DNA of 64,000 bases from Eumeta japonica (taxonomy: Eukaryota; Arthropoda; Insecta; Lepidoptera; Psychidae): the NCBI GenBank assembly GCA_005406025.1, contig BGZK01001258.1, positions 62,001 to 126,000 of the forward strand, read 5' to 3'. Shown here one piece after another: positions 24,041 through 36,498 of the stretch. Under the pieces are notes generated by a model. That model was given only the letters and a program-made list of their open reading frames with translations, ran no database searches and had not been told where the DNA came from. Numbering within the stretch: the first letter of the stretch is position 1; the number at the start of each line of letters is the position of its first letter. The position numbers were made by a program, and so were the translations under genes.

Positions 24041-25040
24041 GATGGAAAATTTGAAAATTGTTTTTTCTTTTACTACCTATCTCTTATCGTCTCGTCTCTG
24101 TTTTTCATACACACCTTCAATGTACAGACACACCGGGTCTTACTGTTTCATTATATGTTTATAGATCATATATAGTTGCATTTTTATAAGCGCTGCGAAG
24201 TGCGTAGACTTATCGATCGTATATCAATAAAGTCTACTAACTCTGAGGTTATTTAACGATCCTTTGAGCATCCTTGAATATGAAAGCATTTTGTCAATAT
24301 TAAGCCTTAATAAGCAGGGCGACTGCAAATCTCAATTTCTCGGTATGGCTGTCATGTTGATTTTTTAGATGAAATATTTCAAACATATCGTAAGTCCCTC
24401 TTATTTTTTACGTTTTGTTTGTTGTAAACTCAACATCTGTATTTATGCGTTTATTTATAGATACGTCATTATTCATACGTTTGGAACACAACATTCGAAA
24501 TTGCTTCACCATAACCGTATATTTCCAATTTTAGTTAATTTATGTTTGTGTATTCATAATTTGCTGTTTAATTTTGTTTATGCGAAAAACTTATTACCTA
24601 CGTATTGTGTCTGCTTATCGTTATTATACACAAATTGATATATCCTTGAAGTGCTTTTTGTCTTACGTCGGAATACTTTCTCATAACAATATTCAGGTTT
24701 ATTTTAAAATATATGACTTTCTAATATTATTTCAATAAAAGTTCATAAGTATTCTTTGCGAAATACAGGTTAAGAAAAAGTGAAGAACAGTAAATTTTAT
24801 GTAATTCTTATTTATAGAAGATCCATACAATTTATATTACTGAGAAGAGAAAATTAAGTTCCAATTTAAGGTTGCGAAGAAAGAAATCTGTCAATTTTTT
24901 TATTGATCCCTAATTCGTTAATTATATAGATTTCCTTATATTGGCAAAATGGGAGAGTTGTGAAATATCTACTTTTTATATACAACCAGCTCGTATATAA
25001 AACGGCTTCGACAATGTGGCTATAGAATATGTATACTTTC
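24041..25040. other. AT-rich stretch without a supported gene
   Basis: A plus-strand ORF at 24369-24638 is Tyr/Phe/His-rich with no recognisable motif and is probably chance. Confidence 0.4.
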
Positions 25041-25049
25041 ATGTCGTAT

Positions 25050-25270
25050 GTTGATCGAACTTGCTATCGATACCGATACCGGTCATGCTCTCAAGTCCAA
25101 TTACAGTCACTCGATTTCGCCCTCAATCCTGTTTTTAATTTCGTTCCCGGTCTTGACCCTCGAATCTACTCTATGTACCGCTACAGACAAATGCTAGCTG
25201 TCGAGAGATAATGTAGATTTTTATTAGTGATAGAATTATTAAAATCGGTTCAGTAATACAAAGAAACAAA
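25050..25270 (+). repeat. degenerate GAT/CCGG array with tail (family copy 2)
   Basis: Units such as cgataccgataccggtc, ctcgatttcgccctc and gttcccggtcttgac run from 25065 to 25165. The tail motif ttaaaatcggttcagtaata follows at 25237-25258, directly after the array. Confidence 0.6.
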
Positions 25271-25331
25271 GTCGGGGACAAATGCTCTTCTTTTTTTGCT
25301 CAGGAATTTTCCCTTTTTCGCGTATACCATA

Positions 25332-25605
25332 GAGAACATACCCATATTACGTCGTTTTTGTACTCAGTCAGCAGTTGTGTGCATATATACTATTCTATTT
25401 GTAGTAAATCCTAAGTTCCTGTTACAGTATGTTTTTATATAAGTTTTTTCTATTGATTAACTTTCTGTTAGCCAAAAATGATTTAAAACTATATTTATGC
25501 ATTACTACGTGAAAACTAGCGGGGGAGTATTGGCATATATCACGGTTGATCACCTGGGAGAGTAAAAAATGTGAAATATGGGTCACGTGGTATGGGTATG
25601 TTCCC
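25332..25605 (-). mobile_element. MITE family A, copy 1 (274 bp)
   Basis: The ends are gagaacatacccatattacg and, inverted, gggaacatacccatacc. The middle is the reverse complement of the middle of the element at 33528-33986: both share the blocks ttttcacgtagtaat..., gattaactttctgtt... and acaaatagaat in reversed order. This copy has lost part of one side. No coding capacity. Confidence 0.75.
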
Positions 25606-25671
25606 ATGTCGTCAAAGTTTCTTAATAATTGGATGAATGATTGAGGCTCGCTAAGAAGTCTGAACAAAATA

Positions 25672-25780
25672 CGTATTAATATAATAATATAATATTTATA
25701 TTATATTATTTTATTATATTATTATATTAATATTATTATATATATATATATATAATAATATAATATATTACAATATAATA
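25672..25780. repeat. AT-rich simple repeat (ATT/AT units)
   Basis: A run of about 100 bases of only A and T with irregular aat/att units and a short (AT)n core. Confidence 0.85.
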
Positions 25781-26845
25781 TTTTACACGACCCCGCTTCT
25801 CCTTCTAATTGTGAAAGACAATAAATATTACAATTTTTAGTACGCAATACTTAAACTAAATTTCATAGTTGTACATTGTTTTCATTTAAAATTCAACCCG
25901 TCTTTTATCCCCCTTAAAATGCTAATTGTTAAAAATCTTTTCTTGGCGGCTCTTTACAACATCCAAACTATCATCTTTCCAAATTTTATTGTTTCGGGTT
26001 TATCGGGCTTATAGTTTCGGTAATCTTGTGATGAACGAATCAGTAAATCGCTTTTCTTGTGTATACATATATTAAGGGTCTTATAGTCAAACTGATCTCT
26101 ATACAAATACATGAAAGTTCAAATGGAGCTGCGCTATACAAGAATGAGTCGACCCTTTGAAAGCTTACAGGATATCCGAACATATTTATACGTTGCGGAA
26201 CATATAATTTTAAACAGTTTGTTTTGCATTTTAAGTATGAAAATTTTTATACCAAAAAAAAGTAATATTTGATTGTTTTCATTTAGTTATGATTAATAAA
26301 CGTTAAATGACATCGTACTGCATGCCGTTGTTATTATTATTAATGAAAAAACACAATTCAAAAACACGAAATTTGTCTAAATATGGGAAATACGAAACGC
26401 CCTTTTTAGTGCAAGTGGTGAAATTTCTAATTGAAAAAAAAAAGATCTTAGGTGCATTCAAGAAAAATGCTTTAGTTTCTTTTGGGTTAACATTAGAATA
26501 ATATACCGTTTTTACGCTCTATGTTAGTAGCTGAATGGTGTTTTTGCGTACATTTACAAGTAATATAATATTAGTTCATGGAAAAAATGTTTCATAAATA
26601 TCTGAACACATTCATTAATAATAACTAAGTACATAGTAAGAGCATTGCACATGTAAAATGTCATGTGTCATCATAGAATGGTTATCTGGTATGTTGTCAC
26701 TCCTTTTTCACCAATATAATACATTGGTATAATAATCATTAACTTATGAATTAACAATTGCACTTTTACTGAGTCACAACAAACGACCACAGATCCCTGA
26801 TGTAATACAGAATTTGCGACTCCAAAACACAACTATGATATATTT
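25781..26845. other. AT-rich stretch without a supported gene
   Basis: No coding signal or named repeat was seen. Confidence 0.4.
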
Positions 26846-26849
26846 ACAG

Positions 26850-26967
26850 AGGGTTGCAACAAACTTAAAAACGTAATTCGTAAAAGTAATACGTAAGAGT
26901 TGACAGATAATGACGGACAATCTGCGAAATCTTACCGATTAAGTTTACTTCTGGTACAACCCGCCGC
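26850..26967. mobile_element. MITE family B, copy 1 (about 118 bp)
   Basis: Starts agggttgcaacaaac and ends, inverted, gcggcgggttgtaccag. Internal aacgtaattcgtaaaag and ttgacagataatg segments match copy 2 at 32020-32153. Confidence 0.65.
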
Positions 26968-27790
26968 TAATATTGTATTCGTGAATTCACCTGAAATCTA
27001 CTCTACATACAAACGCGAAACGATTGGATAAGGTTGAGGTAACTTGCTTAGCTTTGGTTCGCTGGTGAAATCCAAGCGGATATCTTCAAGGTTTTTTAGC
27101 GAGAACGAAAACAGAGCTCCAGGTTATTTTTTATGCTCATCCAGAATTATTTCTCGAACTAGTCCATTTACTTTGAAGAAAGTTGTCCAACACCATTCTA
27201 TCCTCCCCAATCTTTACCCCGTGTGTAGAATACTTAAAGGAGGATTGATGGTATGGGGATAAGGGTGGGAATGGGACCATCTCCATGGTGTAGGAGGAAG
27301 CGATAAAAAATTTTATTTTGAAAAATTATTATTAAAAAATTCATTTCATATAATAGACACTCCCTAAAATAGAGTCATGAACATTTCGAAAGAGATACTC
27401 CTCCGTTCGTTCCCTCCCTTTTATTTTTAATGTGTAACTAAACTTTTCCAAAACAAATTGTAATTATTGTCTTCTGTATTAGTTTATTACAGACCTCGTG
27501 AACCCTATTTTACGCGTTTTTAGACCATGTGACCATAAAGGCCCCGTGATTATAATAACGGTTATTCGCCAAATTATGAACTTATTTTATCGGTCAAGTA
27601 ATAGTTTAATTTGTATAATCTGTTTATTTTATATTGATTTTTTTTTTGTTAGTCGTCTTAAAAAAGATTTTTTGAATTTTCTATTTTTATAATTGTTTTT
27701 GAAGCCAATTAGTGTCGTTATGAAGTACAATAAACGGTCATTTGAAGTTCCATAATAATTCATGAAAGCTATTGAAACAAAAACACTGTT
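26968..27790. other. AT-rich stretch without a supported gene
   Basis: Around 27185-27280 there are facing C-rich and G-rich tracts (tcctcccc and ggggataagggtggg) but no clean hairpin. Confidence 0.4.
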
Positions 27791-27794
27791 AACC

Positions 27795-28140
27795 TACTGC
27801 GCGCAGTCTTCGAGGTCGAAACGGGCTCGTCGCTTTGTAACGATCACAAAGGGCAAAAACTGTACAGGGCTTCTGGTCGGGGATCTCTCGTTAATTGCCC
27901 CTTGAGCGCGCGCCTCGCACACCGAAGGAAGCATTCGTTCGCGTCTCGTTCGGTAGTTAGCATTAATTCTTACATATAAATAGAAAAAGCGTTTGCTCCA
28001 GCGGCGCGAGTCTCGCCGGAATCGAGCGATAAGCCCGATTGGAGCTTTACGCTTCGTCTGATCAATGGGGCGCCGTCGCACGCGCCTTTTGTGGGTTGCA
28101 GCGGAACAGGGACCGGTAGACGAGATTGTTTTTCGCCAGT
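27795..28140. promoter_or_regulatory. CpG-rich island, possible promoter or enhancer
   Basis: About 350 bases rich in CpG stand out from the AT-rich surroundings, including ctgcgcgcag (palindrome) and gagcgcgcgcctcgc. A minus-strand 124-codon ORF covers it, but its Arg-rich product is what CpG-rich DNA gives by chance. Confidence 0.3.
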
Positions 28141-30360
28141 CTTTGTTTTCCTTTTGCATTTTTATCATAGAAAAAAAAATCTAAGGCCGTGTATAAAAAA
28201 TGCTATATCATAGACTGAATTGATCCGGCCATTTTGACCATGGACTGCTTAGTAATATAGAACATTGAAAGTGTTTCAATGTTAATTTTATTAAATGAAT
28301 GAAATGGACTAATTTGTTATATTCAGCAATATCAGAACAATGTAATTCTAGATTGAAATGAAATAATTTATATTAAAATCATATCTAAGTAAGAGTAGGA
28401 TAATTCAGAAGTTTTAAGCTTAATAAAAGCTATTCTAGGGCTGAGGGGCACCTCTAAAGATGATAATAATTCGGAAAGAGCTATTCTGAGTTGGATCAAT
28501 AGTCGTGTCTGTTTACACTCTTCAATTAATTCGTTCCGTTTTCCATTAGTGTGGTTGGAAGAATTCCTGCTGAAAGAGCTGTTTTCTAGCGCTTTTCCTT
28601 TATGGAGTCATGAAATTTATAGTAAAATATTTTTATGGATTAATGGTTTTCGTTCTAAATATTGCGCACTATTCATTTCATTCCTTTGTTTTGAAATACT
28701 TTTAAAAATTGTAAGAATACGACAACTTTGAGAATGGGCGTACAAGGATGTTTCTAGCTTTTATAAATAATAAATTCATATATATATATATATATATATA
28801 AGTAAACCATACATGAAACTAAAAATAAAAATTGCAAAATATTGATGGCTTACAGAAATACATAGCATATTTAGTCCGATTGTAGATTAGACCTTAAACT
28901 TCTAATCTTATTAATTTCAATGAGTGTTTTGTTTATACTTATAATAATAATAATAATTTTATAATATATATAAATAAGATAAATAATATATATATATATA
29001 TGTAAATAAGATTTCTCTAATTTAAATAAATGCCTGATAATCAAATGAACAAAATCACTTTTGAATTCAATATTATTTTAGAGTTCATTCAATTTTAATG
29101 TAATGTCAAATATAGTACTATAAAATGTATTACATTTTTATATGGTATACTTTTATTTATATTACATATTTAATAGCTTTGTTCTGGTGATATTGCCCTT
29201 ATGAAAATCTTTATCAGAGTGAAACATTCGTATGATCCAGGCTCCAGTGAAGTAAACATTTTAATTAAGACCATTTATAGTGTTTTTTTAATGTAGTTAC
29301 AATACTCTTTGTCAGACGTTACAATAGCACTATTTAGATGTACGACTCTATTATGAGATGTACAACGTTTACGCGACGTACGAGTTGCTACTCAACTTCT
29401 GTAAAACACTGACGTGACTAAAAGTGACATAACGTTTAACTTATTTGCTATTCGGAAAGAATCTGCACATTTTATGTATAGGTTAGCCTTTTTTTATTTC
29501 CCATGTTCATAATTTTATAAAATTGATTGTCGCTATTCTGATATAGTTACAAAAGGGCCACGATTACACTTCTGTACAATCGGGTCCAAAAATATGTAGA
29601 GAGTTGATGTAAAGAGGCTTATCGATATCTCTTGGCACACAAATTGAAATATTTCAAAATAGGTTTGATTTTTACTATCGATGGTTTTTAATTCTCTTGT
29701 ATACGGCGACATTAACAAAGTATTAAAAATAACCGAATCCATTAGAGATTTATCAGTGCATCCTCCCTTTTTCATTTCCAGTTTTTCTGGCAAAAATCCA
29801 AAAGAATTTGTAAACATAACATTGCTCTAGTATTTTCTGTATGATTTTGAAGGTTGTTGTTCGTCTTTTTTAGTATAAAAATTGTTTTTGGCGTCCTAAT
29901 AAATGAGTAGAGATAAAATAAATTTTTCACAACGTTAATTTAATTACGGTACCATATTGATGCCATATAATTACTTAGGCGGTTTTTATATATAGTATTT
30001 AACTGTTTAAATAATCCATTAAAAATAATAGTTATTATTTAATGCGCATGGCGCCAGTTCTATTTATTTACTATCAGTAGGATTAATCTGTAATAATGTA
30101 GTTAATACAAATAACTTCGTCATGGACTAACTCATCTTTATGTACGTTTTAATTTCAATAGCGGCCACATTTTTTTTCTATATTCTAAGATAAACATCCA
30201 TGGGATTTTTAAGCAATTCTATTCATTATTTTATCATAAGTTGTAAGAAATTATTTTAAATGGTTTTCATCTTTGTTCATTGTGAAATAAGTAATTTGAG
30301 AATATAAAAAAAAAATGGTGATTACATATTTGAGCGATACAATAAACAAGAAAAATAAAG
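28141..30360. other. AT-rich stretch with microsatellites, no supported gene
   Basis: Contains (AT)n at 28778-28801 and (AT)n near 28986-29001. A minus ORF at 29533-29817 has no recognisable motif. Confidence 0.4.
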
Positions 30361-30364
30361 TTAA

Positions 30365-30545
30365 TGTCGAGCGTCATCCGTGGCGCTGAGTTAGCGGCGG
30401 TCGTGTGGGCGGGCGGCGCGGTGGGCGCCAGCGCCCCGGGCGGCTGACACAGTTCGCGGCGCCGGCGCGCGCTCGCCCGCCCGCCCAGACGACACGCGCC
30501 CGTATCGGCACGCGCACGCGGACGCGATCGCTATCCACTTTGCTT
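30365..30545. promoter_or_regulatory. strong CpG island, probable promoter
   Basis: This is the most GC-rich stretch of the window: gtgggcgggcggcgcggtgg, cggcgccggcgcgcgctcgc and further GC boxes within 180 bases. It lies about 160 bases upstream of a candidate initiator and first exon on the plus strand. Confidence 0.5.
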
Positions 30546-30703
30546 TTCTCGACATCGAGATACTAAAATATAAAACTGCTACGTACCTATCGCTTAACAG
30601 AAAAAGTTATAAAAAAATATTTAATAAAATATATTTCATAAAAAAAATGTTTTAAGTGTACGATATCGTGACGGTTAAGTGAGAATTTTGCGCTATCTGA
30701 TTC

Positions 30704-30831
30704 AGTTTGGTTTTTTTTCTGTGCGGTCGGGTGACAAACCGTCAAGCTGTATTCGTTTGAAAGCTTCAAGGTTTACGAGTACGATGGGGAGGATTACAAC
30801 GGCCACGAGGACGTGTACGACAACAAACGGA
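30704..30831 (+). CDS. candidate first exon with initiator, start codon and donor
   Basis: An arthropod-type initiator TTCAGTTTG (A at 30704) is followed at 30784 by ATGGGG in good context. That frame (MGRITTATRTCTTTNG) stays open for exactly 16 codons to a donor AACGGA|gtgagt at 30832. A second frame, with no ATG but open after a TGA at about 30732, reads SFESFKVYEYDGEDYNGHED then VYDNKR up to the same donor. It looks more protein-like, so it would need an upstream exon to supply its start. The exon is 160-470 bases downstream of the CpG island. The protein is not recognised. Confidence 0.35.
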
Positions 30832-30837
30832 GTGAGT

Positions 30838-32015
30838 TTTGTTATGATGCATTTCTATGGTATGGTTGCGTCGTGTGATTGCTGTATAATTAGCTCTAAT
30901 TGTACCAAGTTCATTGCGGCGAAAAACTGCATGTAGAAGAAGGTGACGAAAATAAAACGTTTAATGTCGTATAACTTCTTTCCGAGAACTTTTTTTTAAC
31001 ATTCGATCATTAAAAATAAAATCGATTGTTCTTAGAGTGAAAATCGTATGACCATCGGTCGTTTCTGTAGATGTGTCACTTATGTGTATTCGTTTTAGGT
31101 TCCGAAGATCATGTATTATGCTAAGAAAATAAGTACTTATTGATCTTGCAACATTAATTTTCTAAGTCGCCTCGAAGTCCTCTTCTTTCGTATGTGGAGC
31201 AATCGCTTTTGTAGCCCACCAGCTCCCGTCAGAGGTGTTGATACTCCGAACGGAGCTATTAAGCCAATACTATTAAATCTATACTGTATTAACTAGTTCT
31301 AGCTTTGTTGGTTCATTATATTCGAAGGCAGAGAGTGAATATTGGGTAGATTTACCAATGCAATTACGAGTAAAACAAAAACTATTATTAAACAATAATA
31401 TTTGTACCAGTAACGAATAATATCAATAGTGACTGATACCACTTCGTATAATGACATTTATTTGTACATAAACAAATGCTATGTATACGAAATACATTAT
31501 ATGAATCAAATTTTAATTTTGAAAATTTTCGAATTTCTTTTATTTAGCTACAATCAAAACTGCAGATCACTAGGAATTTATCTTTACTTTTAAATAATAA
31601 ATTAAAACTGCAAATGATTAATTTACTGCTCTTTCACACTTTCATCATTCTGCATCAATCAAAATGGAATTAATCAAGTGTTGGATTTATCTGTATGGAA
31701 TTAATCTGAGTGGTGACAATTTAAAGGCTTAATTCTAATTATTTCGAAGTTTCAATTCTAATCACTATCTGATTAGAGAGCGTGAACCATATCCGCGCGG
31801 CGGGGCGGCAGCAATTAGTAGGCGTCCAACTTTCAAACGCAGAAAACCGTGTAGGAATATAAATTATATGAATATATTTTTTATCTTCCTCGGTCCGCTT
31901 CGCGCATACCTGATGGGTATTCTCGCTTAGCCTAATAGACTGGCGGTTAGAAATTATCATAAAGTAGATAAACGAGTGATACGCGCGAGGTGTTGTGACG
32001 AGGAGTCTTTTGTGC
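30838..32015. other. presumed intron or intergenic DNA, no supported gene
   Basis: AT-rich with a mildly GC-richer patch near 31195-31260. The minus ORF at 31739-32161 overlaps a MITE and is not convincing. Confidence 0.4.
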
Positions 32016-32019
32016 TTAC

Positions 32020-32153
32020 GGCGGGTTGTACCAAAAATATAAACGTAATTTCTGAACGTAACCCGTAAGATTTGACAGATTGTCCATACATTATTTGTCA
32101 AATTTACGGAACACCTTTTACGAATTACGTTTGTACTTTTGGTGTAACCCGCC
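32020..32153. mobile_element. MITE family B, copy 2 (134 bp), 31-bp inverted ends
   Basis: ggcgggttgtaccaaaaata at 32020 pairs with the inverted end ggcgggttacaccaaaagta at 32153, with four differences over 31 bases. TTA occurs just outside both ends (one extra base each side), which would fit a 3-bp TTA duplication as in PIF/Harbinger-type elements. No coding capacity. Confidence 0.8.
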
Positions 32154-33520
32154 TTTAGCACACCTATGTAAAGTTAGATTAGCAAATGAAACAGTTGCGA
32201 AAATTGATATACTCGTCCGAGTACAATATAATATAATATCGTCGATTGCACAATATAATACCTAGTTTTTCAAAAATTTTATGCACGTTCTGTCTTAATT
32301 TTTGCAGTGCGGGACGCTTTTTTTTTATTTTCATCAAAATAACATATTATTTTCATCAAAATATTTTTTGTTCATCTGTGGTTAATATATTTATGAATGT
32401 AATTTAAAACATTCTGATGATAATGAACGTCATCTGTCACTTTGACATGTCTCATCGAGCTGGCGTCGAGTTTATGGACTACAGTTGTCTGTAATCTCGG
32501 AAAATAGTTTTCCAATATTATGCCATTAGTAGTTTTAATTACACAGTTTAGTAACACAGTACATAATAAATGAGAGGCCGACGGCTGCAACGGCTTAATA
32601 TTAAAAAAAATGGTGACTGATTCCCAGTTATGAAAAAGTGCAAATGTGGGATTAATGGGTGAGTTAGGTAAGTACTCATCAAATACCTCCTGAACGTCGA
32701 AGTTCAAATGCTTCGTGTGCCGTGGATTGAAGTTACAGGAGGTAGTATCCTGAAGAAACGTTTCAAGAGAATGGCTACAAAAACAAGTGCAAAACTTAGT
32801 AGTTGATTTGCTCTTGGTTTAGTTTCGAATTCGATACCTCATGATTCGTAGGCGACGCTCTTGACTTTAATCGTAACATTACGGAGAGTTAAAAGGTCTA
32901 AGCTCCTGAACTTGAGATAGATCCCGGGAAAATATCCTTCAATAATAGGGTAGTTAAAACCTGACACAAAAATGAAAGTCCATGGTGTTTTTAAAAAGGA
33001 GCATCACGAATGACTGGAATATGTTAATAAGAGGTGCGAAGGGTGTTAAATAAGTGACAGTTTGTTTATTTCGGCTGTTTTGTTGACAAACGGCAGTAAG
33101 CATGATGACAATAAGAATAGAAAAGGGGAGTAATACTACATCAAGATAAATGCGCTTGACTATACGTTTTAATTTTTTTTATGGCATCGAAAGTTATAGA
33201 AAAAGAAACGAGACCTACTTGCATAATAAGATGACAAATTTTTGTGGTTGAAAAAATGTAATCAGAGTCAAATGGGTTATGTGGAGCTTATTTAGCTATT
33301 TGGAAAGGATCTATTGAAGTAGATTGACAAAAAGAAAAACAAATGTGTGATAGAAAAGAGTCGTCGAGAGTCGCCTTGAAAACTTTTATGCCGACTGACA
33401 ACAATTTTGCGTGAAATAATTTATGAATGTCCATGAAACAAAAAGGTATGCGAAGATCGAGCCAAGGGAAGATTGGTGTTTTTCGTCTGTCCCTTTGTTA
33501 AATAGTTAGCTTACGGTACG
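32154..33520. other. stretch without a supported gene
   Basis: A minus ORF of 111 codons at 32372-32707 has reasonable composition but no motif I know and no splice context. Around 33000-33480 purine-rich text (ggaaaggatc, gagtcgtcgagagtcg) suggests another worn transposon, too degraded to name. Confidence 0.35.
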
Positions 33521-33527
33521 TACATAA

Positions 33528-33986
33528 GGGAACATACCCAGATTACGTGACCCATATTTTACAATTTTTTATCCCCCTCACCCCTGGTAACCAAGCGTCG
33601 TATCTGCTAAGACCTCCCTAGTTTTCACGTAGTAATTTATAAATATGATTTTAAATCATTTTCTTTTTCGAACAGAAAGTTAATATAATCAAGGAGAAAA
33701 AACTTGTATAAAAACATATTGTAACAGGTACACTTACGTTTTACTACAAATAGAATACAATATAAGCGCACCACTTGTCAATGAGTACAAAAAGTATCAG
33801 TTTTAAATCAGCTGGCGTCTCAAAATATTTGCGTTAGTGTTGCCATCTGTGAGTTTAAACAAGTAAGTGCAAAACGCTGCGCGCCATTATTTCAATATAT
33901 CTCCGAAAAAGCACGAGAATTCTCTGACTACGTGATGAAGCCTTAAGAATCCCCGTGAACGGGTCTCGTAATATGGGTATGTTGCC
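33528..33986 (+). mobile_element. MITE family A, copy 2 (459 bp), TAA duplication
   Basis: gggaacatacccagattacg at 33528 and the inverted end ggcaacatacccatattacg at 33986 form the terminal repeats. TAA flanks both sides (33525-33527 and 33987-33989). The interior matches copy 1 in reverse complement. No coding capacity. Confidence 0.85.
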
Positions 33987-34044
33987 TAATTAGCTTTCGC
34001 CTGCGACTTTTCTCATGTGTGGACATTAATGATTTTTATCGTCT

Positions 34045-34510
34045 TTTATATCGACCGATAACCCGGTCAGTTATTATCCCGATCCTGGTCCCAATATTGA
34101 TTCTGATTCGGGTCTCGATCTAGATCTCGGTTCTGCCTCCGATTCGATTCCGATGAAATAATCGTAGAGAAATCCATAATCTTACAGCACAGAAAACACA
34201 CGTACTACTAATATTTTTTTTTATTATTATTGAAACGATTTCGCTCACGCTATTGATTCTGATATCGGTGCTGCTCGCGATTCCGATACCGGACCGGAAA
34301 TTTGATTCTCAATGGAACATTGCTGTTTCTGATACCCAATTGGCAATAAGGAATTCGTTTTAGATTCACACGAGCAAAGTTGTGAGTTAAAGATAGTGTA
34401 TGTATGAATTATAACCCAATTCTTATTCTTGTGCTCAAGCTATTAGTGTAAAGTTTCCCCAAAATCCGTTCAGTAGTTTCTGTCTGAAAGAGGATTAGTA
34501 GGATTTTCAT
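34045..34510 (+). repeat. degenerate GAT/CCGG array with tail (family copy 3)
   Basis: Two blocks of imperfect units, 34050-34155 (cccgatcctggtccc, gattcgggtctcgatc, gattcgattccgatg) and 34240-34320 (gattctgatatcggtg, gcgattccgataccgg), are followed by the tail ccaaaatccgttcagtagtt near 34452-34475. Confidence 0.65.
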
Positions 34511-36330
34511 AGATATTTGATATATTGTTTAGTACACAAACATTCAATAAATAAATCGGGTTTGATATTTTTTAGCGGAACTAATCGATAAAATATTGTG
34601 AAAATATAAATTAATGATGATTGATTGATTAAATGGTTGTTATTTAACTTACTTTTAATATGTATGATGGTATGCAAAAGTCTAATAACGACTTATACAT
34701 AGAAAGTAGTGATTTTTAATTATATTTTTGATGATTTGTCTGCTTTATTAATTGTAAAATATATATTGGTACTATAATTATTAAATTTTATTATGTAAAA
34801 TATCGTGGCGTTAATCCGGAAATCGTACTTATTCTATAAACAGAAACCAAAATTAAGTTGAACACTAACTACTTTTGAGTAATTGGAGTATTAATCACAT
34901 ATGTTAAAAACTATATGTTACTAGTATTATAATAAGATTGTACGAATTGTTGTTTGCATTCATTATGCACATTTGTTTATTTATCGAATCACGAAGAGGT
35001 GGCAAGAATAAGACAAGAGAGAAAAAGTGAAATATTGATGTAATGGAGAAATTTTCAAACTTTACTCAGTCTTAATTTTCTTATACTCTAAGGAAACTGA
35101 TAAAATGTGGTCAAGTCGAATTCGCCTGGAAAGCGTTCCGTATTATAAATTATCGCATTTCGAAATTTATTTCTGGAAAATGTAATGGTTATACGAAATG
35201 AACAAAATACTTAAAAGTTATCGTGGATTTGAATTTGAACGCGCCTTCTTCGTCTAAGTAGGTTACAAATACCTAATACATCTTATAGGCATTTTCTCTT
35301 CACGACATTTTCTGTTTGCCATGATGCATGTGACAAAATTTTTTTTAAATTTCCTAATTTTGTCTCTCAAAATTAACCCTCGAAATCAGAATTCGTTTAC
35401 TTGTTCTACACATCCGTATTCGGGTCACTTAATACCTTACATTTATGAAATTTCAACTTTTTTCCAGGAAATTCGAAGAAGATAGACTGTTATAAACGGA
35501 CAGATAAACAGACAGAGAGAGCGATCCTGTTAGAGTTGTTTTTTCGTGAAATCTACGTAACCCTAAAAATGCTTCATTTATCTGCAACATTAACGATTGC
35601 TGTTCGCAAAATGAATGTCGAGAATGATTGTGCACTTTGTTTCATTCGCGTCGTTACCGTAATAATCCCAGATACATTTTGTTCTTTCTCAAGACCACAG
35701 TAAATGCGCAATAACTCTGTGGTAAAGTAGACTTAGATCAGAATCATTTTCCATCAGCGTCATCGCTAATAGGGGGATCTAGAAAGTATTTGATGAAATG
35801 AGCCGTGAAAACGTCCGTTTCATAGTTCTAATTTTTCTATTGGCGGTAACTTTTGTACGAATTGGCGCGCGAAGCCCCAAGGCGCAGATCGATATACAGC
35901 TGGCGAGGTAGACCGCGAAAACTCAGTACCGGTTAGTGTAGTCGATTCTTGAAGTGCCTGAGTAATTATTTCTCTGCCACCTTTCTGGCACAGAATACCT
36001 ATTATACTGACAAACTGATCTTTTCTCTAACCGGAGAGTCGATTATAGCTGCGGTTTCGAAACGATAACAAAAATGTGTTGTGTGTCAATAGCTTTATTT
36101 GCTACACAACACACGCAGAAAAGACCGGCGATTGTTAAGAAATGGACAGTACCTTAGTGATAGATTACGCTTTGTATTTTCAAAGCTCCGAGGCGCGCTC
36201 ACGTAGGGCACACGTGAGTTATTAGCTATTGGTTTCGGCCGTGGTTTCGGTTTTCCACGCACGTGCAACGCGATAACCATTAAACATCCCTTTAATTAAA
36301 GTCCCCGGTTGTGTAACACGATAATATCGT
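34511..36330. other. stretch without a supported gene
   Basis: AT-rich to about 35800, then a patch richer in CpG (35865-35950 and 36170-36275) without a recognisable exon. Confidence 0.35.

Positions 36331-36333
<3 letters not shown>

Positions 36334-36388
<55 letters not shown>
36334..36388. repeat. (TA)n microsatellite
   Basis: About 27 uninterrupted TA units. Confidence 0.95.
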
Positions 36389-36391
<3 letters not shown>

Positions 36392-36498
36392 CAGTGATTG
36401 CCGCAGTAAGCCGCCTCTGCATAAATGTATAATTATGATAATGTCAAAAAACTAAAATGTCTGAAGAGATATCGTTAATTAATCACAGATAGTTCTTA

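Noticed and set aside
27185..27280. inverted repeat between C-rich and G-rich tracts
   Set aside because: Pairing is patchy with many mismatches; probably chance.
27794..28168. 124-codon minus-strand ORF
   Set aside because: Its Arg-rich product with no domain is what CpG-rich DNA yields in a frame without stops. No splice or start context.
31739..32161. 140-codon minus-strand ORF
   Set aside because: It crosses MITE copy B2 and has no protein-like character.
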